From assembly GCA_900767835.1 (NCBI GenBank), contig CAAGAO010000033.1:1-26130 (forward strand): DNA of 26,130 nucleotides. The letters are read 5' to 3'. Origin of the DNA: Clostridia bacterium. Lineage in GTDB: Bacteria > Bacillota > Clostridia > Christensenellales > UBA1242. This document shows, one piece after another, positions 1 to 7,456 of this stretch (positions are counted from its first letter, which is position 1; each line of letters starts with the position of its first letter). Under the pieces are notes generated by a model, which saw only the letters and a list, made by a program, of their open reading frames with translations, was not told the origin of the DNA and searched no databases. Both the position numbers and the translations under genes were made by a program.

Positions 1-223
1 GACATTTAAAGAATTACCACTTCGTGTTAATTCTTGTAAAAGTCTTTTCAAACAGAGATAGTTATCATAAGTTTTGGGAGCATCGACATTTAAAGAATTA
101 ACCACTTCGTGTTAATTCTTGTAAAAGTCTTTTCAAACAGAGACAGTTATCATAAGTTTTGGGAGTATCGACATTTAAAGAATTAACCACTTCGTGTTAA
201 TTCTTTTAAAAGTCTTTTCAAAC
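1..223. repeat. Three tandem copies of an ~85 bp hairpin-bearing repeat
   Basis: Unit starts at 1, 85 and 170 (GACATTTAAAG). The first copy is 84 bp because it lacks one A, the second is 85 bp, and the third matches only to about 223 before diverging. The array is probably cut by the window edge. Each unit carries an inverted repeat; in copy two (93-120) AAGAATTAA pairs with TTAATTCTT around a bulged C and a CAC-TTC-GTG mini-hairpin. The copies differ by only a few bases, so the duplication is recent or homogenised. There are no unique spacers. The array lies just upstream of rimM, in a place where no coding sequence is visible. Confidence 0.9.
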
Positions 224-248
224 TATATTTAGTTATTTTGAAAAAGGT

Positions 249-284
249 TTGGAAAAGACTTTTTTCCAAAAAAGTTTTTTCCAA
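249..284. repeat. Perfect two-tier hairpin before rimM
   Basis: TTGGAAAA (249-256) pairs with TTTTCCAA (277-284), and inside it ACTTTTTT (258-265) pairs with AAAAAAGT (268-275) around a CC turn. It is followed by an A-rich stretch rather than a T run, so on the plus strand it does not look like a classical terminator. On the minus strand the A tract after it would read as a T-rich tail. Its outer TTGGAA/TTCCAA ends match the ends of the cloverleaf elements seen later in the window. Confidence 0.6.
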
Positions 285-329
285 GAAAAAACAAAAAAAT
301 AAAAAATTAACATAACAAAAAGGTGAAAA

Positions 330-836
330 ATGGAGAAAATATTAATTGCGACAGTTTTAAAACCTCAGGGGCTATCTGGTGAACTTAAATGTAAACTAGA
401 AAATGAAAACTATGAAGTTATTAAAAACATCACAGAAGTATACTTAAACGATAAAGAAGTTCCAACCAAAGTGGCAAACAAAAGTTATCGTGCGGGATAC
501 TTGTTTTTACAATTCAATACAGTAAATTCAAGAGAAAAAGCTGACCTTTTGCGTAACACAAAAATATATGCAAAACGCGACCAAATAGAAATCCCGCAAG
601 ATGAATATATGATAACCGACCTAATAGGACTAAATGTTGTAAGCGAAAACGGTGAAGATATAGGCAAGTTGATTGATGTTCAAAACTATGGCGCAACCGA
701 TATTTTAGTTGTTGAACAGTACAAACGTGAGTATATGGTTCCTTTTGTCAAAGATATTGTTAAAAAAGTCAATATGCAGGCGGGACTAATTGTTGTAGAT
801 AAAAATAAATATAACGAGGCAAAAATATGCGATTAG
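330..836 (+). CDS. rimM: Ribosome maturation factor RimM
   Basis: RimM binds ribosomal protein S19 and helps assemble the head of the 30S subunit. The 168-residue product has the usual two-part layout: an N-terminal RimM barrel containing KPQGLSGELK (11-20), and a C-terminal PRC-barrel from about 92 to 165 with GKLIDVQNYGATDILVV and the VPFVKDIV segment. Length is normal for the family. The ATG at 330 follows AAAGGTG with a short spacer. The stop overlaps the start of trmD by 10 bp, so the two are translationally coupled, as in most bacteria. The expected upstream partners (rpsP, KH-domain gene) are not in the window; repeats occupy the space instead. Confidence 0.97.
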   Translation: MEKILIATVLKPQGLSGELKCKLENENYEVIKNITEVYLNDKEVPTKVANKSYRAGYLFLQFNTVNSREKADLLRNTKIYAKRDQIEIPQDEYMITDLIGLNVVSENGEDIGKLIDVQNYGATDILVVEQYKREYMVPFVKDIVKKVNMQAGLIVVDKNKYNEAKICD

Positions 837-1492
837 ACATTTTAACATTGTTTCCAGATATGTTTACTCCGTTAAAGGAGAGCATTATTAAACGAGCATC
901 AGACAAAAATCTTGTAGAAATAAATATAATACAAATTCGCGACTTTTCACAAGATGCACACAAAAAAACTGATGACATTCCGTATGGTGGAGGTGCGGGA
1001 ATGGTTATGACTCCACAACCACTGTACGATGCAATTCAAAGCGTAAGAACTCCAAATTCATATGTTATATATTTGAGTCCACGCGGTAAAGTTTTTAATC
1101 AACCCATGGCACGAAAGCTAAGCAAATGTGAGCACTTGATTCTTGTTTGCGGACACTATGAAGGCATAGATGAGCGAATTATCGACTTGTGTATTGATGA
1201 AGAAATTTCAATAGGTGACTATGTATTAACAGGTGGTGAGTTGCCGGCAATGGTGCTTGCTGATAGTATAATTAGACTTTTAGATGGTGCTATTTCGCAA
1301 GATTCATTAAGCGAAGAAAGTTTTACAAATAATCTTTTGGAGTATCCACAATATACCCGACCACAAAACTTTAAAGGCTTGGAAGTTCCGGAAGTTTTAC
1401 TATCCGGACATCACGCAAACATAGCCAAATGGCGAAAAGAAAAATCAATAGAAATAACAAAACAAAACAGACCAGACTTAATTGATAAATAG
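827..1492 (+). CDS. trmD: tRNA (guanine-N1)-methyltransferase TrmD
   Basis: TrmD methylates G37 next to the anticodon using S-adenosylmethionine, preventing +1 frameshifting. The 221-residue protein shows the SPOUT trefoil-knot motifs: PYGGGAGMV (52-60), LSPRG (83-87), CGHYEGIDER (108-117) and SIGDYVLTGGELPA (128-141), followed by the dimer and tRNA-binding C-terminal part (YPQYTRP, SGHHANIAKWR). It is slightly shorter than many homologues at the C-terminus but all core elements are present. It starts inside the end of rimM. In most Firmicutes rplS follows trmD; here it does not. Confidence 0.97.
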   Translation: MRLDILTLFPDMFTPLKESIIKRASDKNLVEINIIQIRDFSQDAHKKTDDIPYGGGAGMVMTPQPLYDAIQSVRTPNSYVIYLSPRGKVFNQPMARKLSKCEHLILVCGHYEGIDERIIDLCIDEEISIGDYVLTGGELPAMVLADSIIRLLDGAISQDSLSEESFTNNLLEYPQYTRPQNFKGLEVPEVLLSGHHANIAKWRKEKSIEITKQNRPDLIDK

Positions 1493-1602
1493 TTTAAAAA
1501 TATTTGTAAAAATCAAAATATAAATACTGCTTATAATTGTATAATTTTTATGTTTAAAAATTAACATTTGAAAATCAATTTAGTTATTAAGGAGATATTT
1601 TA

Positions 1603-1938
1603 ATGCAACACGAAATGAAATTACAAAACGAACCTTTTATTGCTATCAAAAAAGGTGTAAAAACGATAGAAATGCGACTATATGATGAAAAACGAAAACT
1701 TGTAAAAGAGGGAGATATAATTGAGTTTACAAATATAACAACAGGAGAAAAAATAACAACACAAGTTGAACATTTGTATTTGTATACAAATTTTGCTGAA
1801 TTGTATAAAAATCATAACAAAACGGAACTTGGCTACAAACAAAATGAACAAGCGTCACCAAAAGATATGTCCAAATACTATCCTCAAGAAGAACAAGAAA
1901 AATTTGGAGTTGTTGGCATTAAAATAAAATTAATTTAA
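1603..1938 (+). CDS. Small ASCH-domain protein
   Basis: The 111-residue product matches the ASCH fold, a PUA-related beta barrel often linked to RNA binding or nucleoside hydrolysis. The signature is IKKGVKTIEMRLYDEKR (15-31), including the G-x-K-x-x-E-x-R core, followed by GDIIEFTN. The whole protein is the domain. A strong AAGGAGAT site precedes the ATG at 1603. TATAAT-like hexamers occur at 1532-1537 and 1540-1545, but no well-spaced -35 is visible. It occupies the slot between trmD and rbgA where rplS normally sits. The fold is fairly secure; the substrate is unknown. Confidence 0.8.
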   Translation: MQHEMKLQNEPFIAIKKGVKTIEMRLYDEKRKLVKEGDIIEFTNITTGEKITTQVEHLYLYTNFAELYKNHNKTELGYKQNEQASPKDMSKYYPQEEQEKFGVVGIKIKLI

Positions 1939-1988
1939 AAAGTATTTTATAAGGATATTATCATTAATTATTATATGTCAAAAAAAAG

Positions 1989-2018
1989 TTGCTTACAAGA
2001 AATTGAGTAAAATACAAT
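1989..2018 (+). promoter_or_regulatory. Possible promoter for rbgA
   Basis: TTGCTT (1989-1994) and TACAAT (2013-2018) are separated by 18 bp, just upstream of rbgA. The match to sigma-A consensus is moderate. Confidence 0.45.
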
Positions 2019-2038
2019 ATTATATGAGTAGGTGAAAT

Positions 2039-2881
2039 ATGGTAAAAATTAATTGGTTTCCAGGGCATATGACAAAGGCTCTTAGAGAAATGGAAGAAGA
2101 GGCAAAAAATGTAGATATGATTATCTATGTTTTAGATGCTCGTGCCCCAAAATCTTGTGTAAACCCTGAGTTTATTAAAATTATAGGAAATAAGCCTATT
2201 TTATATGTTTTGAATAAAGCGGATATGGTTGAGGAACAAGACCTTAAACCATTTTTACCATATTTTAAAAAGCCAAATACAGAGGCTGTTTTGCTTGATA
2301 GCACTAAAAGTGGTGCAATTAAACAAATAGAGCCAATTATGGTTGATTTGTGTAAGGAAAAATTAGAAAAGTATAGACAAAAAGGTTTTAAAATTAATTT
2401 AAGAGCAATGGTGTTAGGTGTGCCAAATTCTGGAAAAAGCACTTTAATTAACAACTTGTGCGGTGCTAAAAAAACGATTACAGGAAACAGAGCGGGGGTT
2501 ACACGTGGCAAACAATGGTTGGCACTAAAAAATGGTTTTGAAGTGCTAGACACACCGGGCACATTATATCCAAATATAACAAATCAACAAATTGCCCTAA
2601 ATTTGGCATTTATAGGCTCAATTAAAAACGAGGTCGTTGATATCAATGAACTTGCCATAGACTTTTTAAACTTTTGTAAAAAGCATTACTTTAATAACTT
2701 GCAGGAAAAGTATGGTGTACAAGATAAATCAATGTCAGCACTTGAAATGTTGGACGAAATAGCAACCTTTAAACATTATTTATTAAAAGGTGCCGAAATA
2801 GACTATGATAGAACTTGTATGGCTATATTAGATGATTTTAGAAAAGGTAAACTTGGTAAAATTATTCTAGATGTTAAATAA
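2039..2881 (+). CDS. rbgA: Ribosome biogenesis GTPase RbgA (YlqF)
   Basis: This is a circularly permuted GTPase that drives late maturation of the 50S subunit. The G motifs come in the permuted order expected of the family: NKAD (G4, 59-62), GVPNSGKS (G1, 127-134), the G2 threonine in AGVTRGKQW (152-160), then DTPG (G3, 171-174). The N-terminal WFPGHMTKA is also characteristic. Length (280) is typical. The C-terminal region (about 195-280) is the helical domain that contacts the large subunit. The gene is separated from the ASCH gene by about 100 bp with a plausible promoter. GGTG upstream of the ATG is a modest ribosome site. Synteny with rnhB downstream matches Bacillus. Confidence 0.96.
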   Translation: MVKINWFPGHMTKALREMEEEAKNVDMIIYVLDARAPKSCVNPEFIKIIGNKPILYVLNKADMVEEQDLKPFLPYFKKPNTEAVLLDSTKSGAIKQIEPIMVDLCKEKLEKYRQKGFKINLRAMVLGVPNSGKSTLINNLCGAKKTITGNRAGVTRGKQWLALKNGFEVLDTPGTLYPNITNQQIALNLAFIGSIKNEVVDINELAIDFLNFCKKHYFNNLQEKYGVQDKSMSALEMLDEIATFKHYLLKGAEIDYDRTCMAILDDFRKGKLGKIILDVK

Positions 2882-2888
2882 ATATGCT

Positions 2889-2968
2889 CGCGAAAGCAAA
2901 ATTTTGCTTATCGCAAAATTTTTAAATTCCTTATCGGCAATTTATTTAATAAATCAAAAACTTTCGTG
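2889..2968. repeat. Cloverleaf-type repeat element, copy A
   Basis: A closing stem CGCGAAAG (2889-2896) / CTTTCGTG (2961-2968, one G-T pair) encloses three hairpins. Hairpin 1 is AAAATTTTGC (2898-2907) with GCAAAATTTT (2913-2922). Hairpin 2 is AAATTCC (2924-2930) with GG-c-AATTT (2936-2943). Hairpin 3 is ATTT (2944-2947) with AAAT (2951-2954). Hairpins 1 and 2 resemble those of the copies at 10401 and 11400 in sequence and order. It lies between rbgA and rnhB. Confidence 0.6.
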
Positions 2969-3028
2969 TGTGTAAGTGGTTAAAGCAAACTTGTTTACAA
3001 AAAAAGAAGTATTTGAATAGGTGTATAT

Positions 3029-3643
3029 ATGTTTCAATATGAAGAAGAATTAAGCAAAAAAGGATATAAACTTATAGCAGGTATGGACGAGGCGGGCAGG
3101 GGACCGCTTGCTGGAAGTGTTTATACGGCAATGGTGATAATGCCACTAGAAAAAGATAAGTTGATTGATGGTATAAATGATAGCAAAAAACTATCACCAA
3201 AGAAAAGGCAAGAGTTATATGAAAAGATTAAACAAACAGCAATTTCATATATAATTTGCCCGATAGATGAAAAAACAATAGATGAAATTAACATTTTAGA
3301 AGCAACTAAAAAGGGTATGCAAGAGTGTTTACAAAAAATAAGTATTAAGCCCGATTGTTGCTTGGTAGACTATGTGTCATCATTAGAATTAAATTGCCCT
3401 TTTGAAACAATAGTTAAAGGCGATGCAAAGAGTTATAACATTGCATGTGCATCTATTCTTGCAAAGGTTGCAAGAGATGAGTATATGGAAGAATTAGCAC
3501 AAAAATATCCCGAATATCAATTTGAAAAACACAAAGGATATGGCACTAAACTCCATTATCAAATGATAGAAAAATATGGCGTAAGTGATATACATAGAAA
3601 ATCTTTTTTAAAAAATCTAGGAGAGCATTTTGGAAATAAATAA
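3029..3643 (+). CDS. rnhB: Ribonuclease HII
   Basis: RNase HII cuts the RNA strand of RNA-DNA hybrids and removes single ribonucleotides from DNA. The 204-residue product carries the diagnostic GMDEAGRGPLAG (18-29) with catalytic Asp20 and Glu21, SKKLS (52-56), LVD with Asp114, and GDAKSYNIACASILAKVARDE with Asp132 and Asp150. The C-terminal HKGYGTKLH is also typical. Start ATG 3029 follows AATAGGTG. It overlaps the next gene by 14 bp, indicating translational coupling with yraN. Confidence 0.96.
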   Translation: MFQYEEELSKKGYKLIAGMDEAGRGPLAGSVYTAMVIMPLEKDKLIDGINDSKKLSPKKRQELYEKIKQTAISYIICPIDEKTIDEINILEATKKGMQECLQKISIKPDCCLVDYVSSLELNCPFETIVKGDAKSYNIACASILAKVARDEYMEELAQKYPEYQFEKHKGYGTKLHYQMIEKYGVSDIHRKSFLKNLGEHFGNK

Positions 3644-4019
3644 TAAAACAACAGCGGACAATATATTAAAATCAACCAAACAAGAAAATCGCGTTAAAGG
3701 TGATATTGGCGAAAATAAAGCGGTAAACTATTTGACTGATAAAGGTTATGAAATTTTAGAAACAAACTATAAAAACAAATTAGGCGAGATAGACATAATA
3801 GCAAAAGACGGAGAGCGTATTGTTTTTGTTGAAGTAAAAGCAAGAGCAACAGCAAAATATGGTTATCCAAGGGAAGCTGTCAATGAATATAAGCAAAGAA
3901 AAATAAGAATGGTTGCGGAAAGTTATTTGAAAAGTAAAAGACTTTTAAACTCATATATTCGTTTTGATGTTATAGAAATACTAGCAGGAAACATAACTCA
4001 TTTAATAGCCGCATTTTAA
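3630..4019 (+). CDS. yraN: YraN-family (UPF0102) nuclease-like protein
   Basis: The 129-residue product belongs to the UPF0102 family, a restriction-endonuclease-like fold of unsettled function that often sits beside rnhB. The nuclease-like core is visible: Glu28 in KGDIGENKAV, GEIDIIA (52-58), and FVEVKAR (66-72), giving the E...D...ExK pattern. The start is TTG at 3630, chosen because AGGAGA lies 5 bp upstream (3619-3624) and because the next in-frame ATG would remove conserved residues. The N-terminal 20 residues are extra compared with many homologues. It overlaps rnhB by 14 bp and ends the operon. Confidence 0.88.
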   Translation: MEINNKTTADNILKSTKQENRVKGDIGENKAVNYLTDKGYEILETNYKNKLGEIDIIAKDGERIVFVEVKARATAKYGYPREAVNEYKQRKIRMVAESYLKSKRLLNSYIRFDVIEILAGNITHLIAAF

Positions 4020-4185
4020 AAAAATAATTAAATTATTATAGTGTTATGATTGATGTAAATGTAACCTATATCTTTTGGCAAAAAACAAATTTTCTTCAAA
4101 TAACTGTGAGTATTTATTTTTACAACTTAAAAAATTCAATACATTTAATATATGAGCATTAATTCATATACTATATAACAATAAA

Positions 4186-4226
4186 AACACGAAAGCCCTT
4201 TAGAATAAAGAGTTTCCGCGTTTTTT
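4186..4226 (+). terminator. Terminator after yraN
   Basis: AACACGAAA...CTTTA pairs with TAAAG...TTTCCGCGTT around a GAA loop, with internal mismatches, and is followed by six T (4221-4226). It is the first such structure downstream of the rnhB-yraN unit, about 170 bp after the stop. Confidence 0.65.
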
Positions 4227-4370
4227 ATATTTATTAAAAAATCGACAAAAAGTCTTAAAATGCGACAAAAGTATATGAGTATTTATTCATACAACATAAA
4301 TCAAAAAAAGATTCTCTCAAAATTAAAGGGTAGTTATTATCTACGGTCAACCTATAATATTTTTGGCATA

Positions 4371-4394
4371 AAAAAATTGCCTTTAGGCAATTTT
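4371..4394 (-). terminator. Terminator after rpmB
   Basis: Read on the minus strand, AAAATTGCC pairs with GGCAATTTT around a TAAA loop and ends in a T run. It begins only a few bases after the rpmB stop. Confidence 0.85.
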
Positions 4395-4398
4395 AACT

Positions 4399-4581
4399 TT
4401 ATGCTTTTTTAGCAGTTTTAATACATTTTGTACAAGCAGTAACTTTTTGTTCTTTACCATCAACAACCATAGTTGTTTTTTGAAGGTTAGCAGCATATTG
4501 TCTATTAGATTTACGGTTTGAGTGGCTTACATTGCAACCAGCCATTTTGCTTTTTCCACAAATTTCACATACTTTACTCAT
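4399..4581 (-). CDS. rpmB: 50S ribosomal protein L28, zinc-binding form
   Basis: The 60-residue product is bL28, a small protein of the large subunit. It keeps four cysteines, Cys5 and Cys8 (VCEICGK) and Cys50 and Cys53 (CTKC), i.e. the zinc-binding (C+) form; organisms may carry a second C- copy for zinc starvation. NVSHSNRK (17-24) is the family signature. A longer reading frame begins at 4608, but the start at 4581 is preferred because a perfect AGGAGG lies just upstream on the minus strand (4591-4596) and the protein then begins MSKVCEICG like its homologues. It is divergent from the asp23-fakA operon, an arrangement also found in Bacillus. Confidence 0.95.
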   Translation of the reverse strand: MSKVCEICGKSKMAGCNVSHSNRKSNRQYAANLQKTTMVVDGKEQKVTACTKCIKTAKKA

Positions 4582-4661
4582 TAAAATAATCCTCCTATTG
4601 TTAAACAATATCCTTTATTTTAAAAGGAAAATTGATTTTTATTTTCAAAAAATACTTATGT

Positions 4662-4690
4662 ATCATATCATTTTAAAATCACTTTTGCAA
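4662..4690 (-). promoter_or_regulatory. rpmB promoter
   Basis: On the minus strand TTGCAA (4690-4685) and TATGAT (4667-4662) are 17 bp apart, with an extended TGA just before the -10. It would give a leader of about 75 nt, which contains a small ATTGTT/AACAAT hairpin right before the ribosome site. Confidence 0.65.
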
Positions 4691-4718
4691 GAGTTTTTCA
4701 AAAAAAACAAAAAAATAG

Positions 4719-4747
4719 TTGAAAAATTTTTGTAAGTGTTATAATAT
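4719..4747 (+). promoter_or_regulatory. Promoter of the asp23-fakA operon
   Basis: TTGAAA at 4719-4724 is followed by overlapping -10 candidates TATAAT (4740-4745, spacer 15) and TAATAT (4742-4747, spacer 17). The exact hexamer is uncertain but the position fits the GTG start at 4781. Confidence 0.55.
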
Positions 4748-4780
4748 ATTTATGCAAGTATTTTGTTTTGGAGGCAGATT

Positions 4781-5134
4781 GTGGCAGTTTCAACCAAAAA
4801 TTTTTATGGTAATATTGAAATTTCAACAAGCGCTATAGCAGCGGTTGCTGGTTTTGCTACGCTTGATACCTATGGTGTTGTAGACCTTGTATCTAAGAGC
4901 CTTAAAAGCACTTTTGCAAACTTATTCAAAAAACAACCATATACCAAAGGTATACAGGTAAATATAAATAATGATAATCGTATCTTCATTGACATATATT
5001 GCATTTTAAAATATGGCATATCAATTAGTGCCATTGCCGAAAGTCTTAAAAAAACAATTAAGTATACTGTTGAAGACTTTACTGGTATGATTGTGGACAC
5101 AGTTAATGTTCACGTTGTCGGTGTAAGAGTATAG
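4781..5134 (+). CDS. Asp23/Gls24 family protein (YloU-like)
   Basis: The 117-residue product is a member of the Asp23/Gls24 envelope-stress-associated family. It shows the typical N-terminal GNIEISTSAIAAVAGFAT, the central VNINNDNRIFIDIYCILKYG strand pair and the C-terminal VNVHVVGVRV. These proteins are cytoplasmic or membrane-associated; in Firmicutes the YloU branch sits directly before the DAK2 gene and may act with it, though its job is not defined. An upstream in-frame TTG exists at 4763, but the GTG at 4781 is preferred because GGAGG (4770-4774) is correctly placed before it. The stop overlaps the AGGAG ribosome site of the next gene. Confidence 0.9.
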   Translation: MAVSTKNFYGNIEISTSAIAAVAGFATLDTYGVVDLVSKSLKSTFANLFKKQPYTKGIQVNINNDNRIFIDIYCILKYGISISAIAESLKKTIKYTVEDFTGMIVDTVNVHVVGVRV

Positions 5135-5143
5135 GAGTATATA

Positions 5144-6778
5144 ATGCAGAAATCAATAAACGGAGCATCCCTACGAAAGATGTTTATAGGGGGTGTTGCG
5201 CTCTTAGATCAAAATAAAAAGTTAGTAGACGCTTTAAATGTCTTTCCAGTGCCAGATGGTGATACTGGTACAAATATGTTTTTAACATTAAAATCAGCAG
5301 TTAACGAAGTTAATAATTGTATAGGAAATGAAATTTCAGACCTTTGTGAAGCCTTCTCAAAAGGCGCTTTAAGAGGTGCAAGAGGTAACTCAGGTGTTAT
5401 TACATCACAAATAGTAAAAGGTTTATGTTCAATACTTTCTAATTGTAAAGAAATCAATACAAAATCTTTTGCAAAGGCTATAACCGAAGGTTGCAGAATA
5501 GCATACAAAGCAGTTACAGTACCAAAAGAAGGCACAATTTTAACCGTGATTCGTGTTATGAGCGAGTCAGCAAACGAAATCGCTAAAAAAACATCGGATA
5601 TAGAAGAGTTTTTAAAACAAGTAATAGATTGCGGTGAAGATATCCTTCAACAAACCCCAGAAATGTTGCCAGTTCTTAAAAAGGCGGGGGTTGTTGATGC
5701 AGGCGGTAGGGGCATAATAGTTGTCTTTACTGGTTTTTTGCGTGCATTGTCAGGTGAAGATTTTGACTATGTATTTGACGACAGCAAACCTGTTCAAACT
5801 GCAGATGATGTTATCGCAGACATTTCCAACCTTGCAGATATTGAATTTGGTTATTGTACAGAATATATGATAATCAATATGAATAAAAAGACCACAGAGG
5901 CAGATATTGATAAACTTCGTGAAAAACTTATGAAAATAGGTGATAGCGTTCTTTGCCTTGGTGATTTAAACTTAGTAAAAGTTCACGTTCATACAAACAC
6001 TCCAAATATTGCCCTAGGTTATGCTTTGGAACTTGGCGAACTATATAATCTAAAAATAGAAAATATGCGAGAGCAAAACAGAGAGTTAAAGAAAAAAGCT
6101 CAAAGCCAACCACAAGAACTAAAAGAAAATGGAATGATAGCGGTTGCCCCTGGTAAAGGCATTGCCGATTTAATGCGTGATTTAACAATAGATAGCATTA
6201 TTGAAGGCGGTCAAACTATGAACCCAAGTGCTAACGACATTGCAGAAGCAGCAAATAAAGTTCCTGCTAAAAACGTGTTTGTATTCCCTAATAATAAAAA
6301 CATTATCCTTGCAAGCGAACAAGCAAAAGGCTTGACTGAAAAGAATTTAATAGTAATTCCAACCAAAAGCGTACCAGAAGGCATTTCAGCTGCTTTAGCT
6401 TTTAATCCTGAAGCAACAGTTGAAGAAAACACTCAAAATATGACAGACTCAGTTACAACTGTTAAGTCTGCATCCGTAACATATGCAGTTAGAGCAACCC
6501 ATGTAGATGGTTTTGATTTGAACGTTGGTGAAATTATTGGTCTAGATGATAAATCAATTTTATCTAAAGGCACATCTATAAGTGATACAACAAAAGATTT
6601 AATATCAAAATTAATAAATGATATGACAACATCAATAACTCTTTTCTATGGTGAAGATGTTAAACCAGTAGAAGCAGACCTTCTACAACAAGAACTAGCA
6701 GAAAAATACCCATATGCTGAAATTACAGCAATCTATGGCGGACAACCAGTTTATTACTATATTATTTCTTTAGAATAG
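5144..6778 (+). CDS. fakA: DAK2-domain fatty acid kinase-like protein (YloV/FakA)
   Basis: FakA-type proteins phosphorylate fatty acids held by a FakB (DegV) partner for use in phospholipid synthesis. The 544-residue product has an N-terminal DAK2 kinase domain with the nucleotide/metal motif NVFPVPDGDTGTNM (32-45, including Asp38 and Asp40) and GARGNSGVI, a middle linker domain, and a C-terminal domain (about 320-540) with FPNNKNIILASEQA and YGGQPVYYYIISLE at the end. Length and domain order match YloV/FakA. No degV/fakB gene is in the window. It is the second gene of an operon with the asp23-like gene, 9 bp downstream of its stop, and is closed by a strong terminator. Confidence 0.92.
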   Translation: MQKSINGASLRKMFIGGVALLDQNKKLVDALNVFPVPDGDTGTNMFLTLKSAVNEVNNCIGNEISDLCEAFSKGALRGARGNSGVITSQIVKGLCSILSNCKEINTKSFAKAITEGCRIAYKAVTVPKEGTILTVIRVMSESANEIAKKTSDIEEFLKQVIDCGEDILQQTPEMLPVLKKAGVVDAGGRGIIVVFTGFLRALSGEDFDYVFDDSKPVQTADDVIADISNLADIEFGYCTEYMIINMNKKTTEADIDKLREKLMKIGDSVLCLGDLNLVKVHVHTNTPNIALGYALELGELYNLKIENMREQNRELKKKAQSQPQELKENGMIAVAPGKGIADLMRDLTIDSIIEGGQTMNPSANDIAEAANKVPAKNVFVFPNNKNIILASEQAKGLTEKNLIVIPTKSVPEGISAALAFNPEATVEENTQNMTDSVTTVKSASVTYAVRATHVDGFDLNVGEIIGLDDKSILSKGTSISDTTKDLISKLINDMTTSITLFYGEDVKPVEADLLQQELAEKYPYAEITAIYGGQPVYYYIISLE

Positions 6779-6812
6779 TTTTTGAATTTTCTTTTAATGA
6801 GAAATTAAAAAT

Positions 6813-6862
6813 CACAAACAAAAAGTATTTACTTGAGTATTTTCTTTGTTTGTGTTTTTTTT
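6813..6862 (+). terminator. Strong terminator after fakA
   Basis: CACAAACAAA (6813-6822) pairs perfectly with TTTGTTTGTG (6845-6854) and is followed by eight T. Confidence 0.92.
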
Positions 6863-6999
6863 CAATTTAATAAAGGATTATAACTTAAAAAAAGATTTAC
6901 GCAGTATAGAAAAGTACTTTAATTTTAAATATTACTGTAAATTGTTATAAATATATATTTTAAATAAAGGTAAAAATCTATTTTTAATATACTTGCATC

Positions 7000-7027
7000 T
7001 TGAAATAAAATTTGAATATGATATAAT
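7000..7027 (+). promoter_or_regulatory. Promoter placed directly against the 7035 gene
   Basis: TTGAAA (7000-7005) and TATAAT (7022-7027) with a 16 bp spacer. The -10 ends 7 bp before the ATG at 7035, so transcription should start at or next to the start codon. Confidence 0.7.
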
Positions 7028-7034
7028 ATATATT

Positions 7035-7436
7035 ATGAAAGTTTATAGATATTTATCAGAAGAAGAACTAAAACATATTTTAAAAAATGAAAATAATCAA
7101 ATTGGGGCATCGTATAGTTCAAAACTTGCGTGTAATAATCATAAATATAGGTCTGGTGTTAAATACTTACACTTTTTTAAACATAAAGATAGTATTAAGT
7201 ATTTAAAAAGCCAAATGAAATTTATTCGTCCTTACTATATTTGTGAATTTAATATTCCACTAAAGGTATTGTCAAAAGGTGTTGGTAAAGGGTATTATGA
7301 TGTTGGTGGTATGGATTATATTACAATAAGTCAAAGAGAATTTATTGTGCCAGCAAATGAGATGAAGAAAGAATGGCTTGTTTCATATAAACAAGATAGT
7401 TTAGATAACATTAAAGAAGATGAACTAACAAAATAA
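7035..7436 (+). CDS. Hypothetical protein, apparently leaderless
   Basis: I do not recognise a characterised family. The 133-residue product starts MKVYRYLSEEELKHIL and contains YLHFFKHKDSIKYLK, YYICEFNIP, GKGYYDVGG and REFIVPANEMKKEWLVSY. It resembles, from memory, short uncharacterised clostridial proteins with YICEF and GKGYY segments. The N-terminal YRYLSEEE and the later REF could hint at a degenerate ADP-ribosyltransferase-like fold, but that is speculation. No signal peptide or membrane segment. A longer frame reaches back to a TTG at 6993, but that lies inside or upstream of the promoter, so ATG 7035 is chosen. There is no Shine-Dalgarno sequence before it. Confidence 0.75.
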   Translation: MKVYRYLSEEELKHILKNENNQIGASYSSKLACNNHKYRSGVKYLHFFKHKDSIKYLKSQMKFIRPYYICEFNIPLKVLSKGVGKGYYDVGGMDYITISQREFIVPANEMKKEWLVSYKQDSLDNIKEDELTK

Positions 7437-7456
7437 GTTTATGTAAAATTCAAACC

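Larger units (their letters stand above)
4020..4398. other. Gene-free stretch with terminators and short palindromes
   Basis: No convincing ORF is present. The stretch holds the plus-strand terminator at 4186-4226, the minus-strand terminator at 4371-4394, and three related short palindromic copies with the pattern TATGAG-x-ATT-x-ATTCATA at 4105-4126 (most diverged), 4149-4170 and 4271-4295. A second short duplicated motif, AACCTATA followed by TTTTGGCA, occurs at 4063-4080 and 4349-4368. Confidence 0.6.

Noticed and set aside
1..223. Possible CRISPR array
   Set aside because: The repeats are contiguous ~85 bp units with no unique spacers, and no cas gene is in the window.
2125..2562. Long minus-strand ORF inside rbgA
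   Set aside because: It is a shadow of the permuted GTPase gene, with no start signals and no recognisable protein features.
6993..7034. N-terminal extension of the 7035 gene from a TTG at 6993
   Set aside because: It overlaps the promoter and has no ribosome site; the ATG at 7035 fits better.
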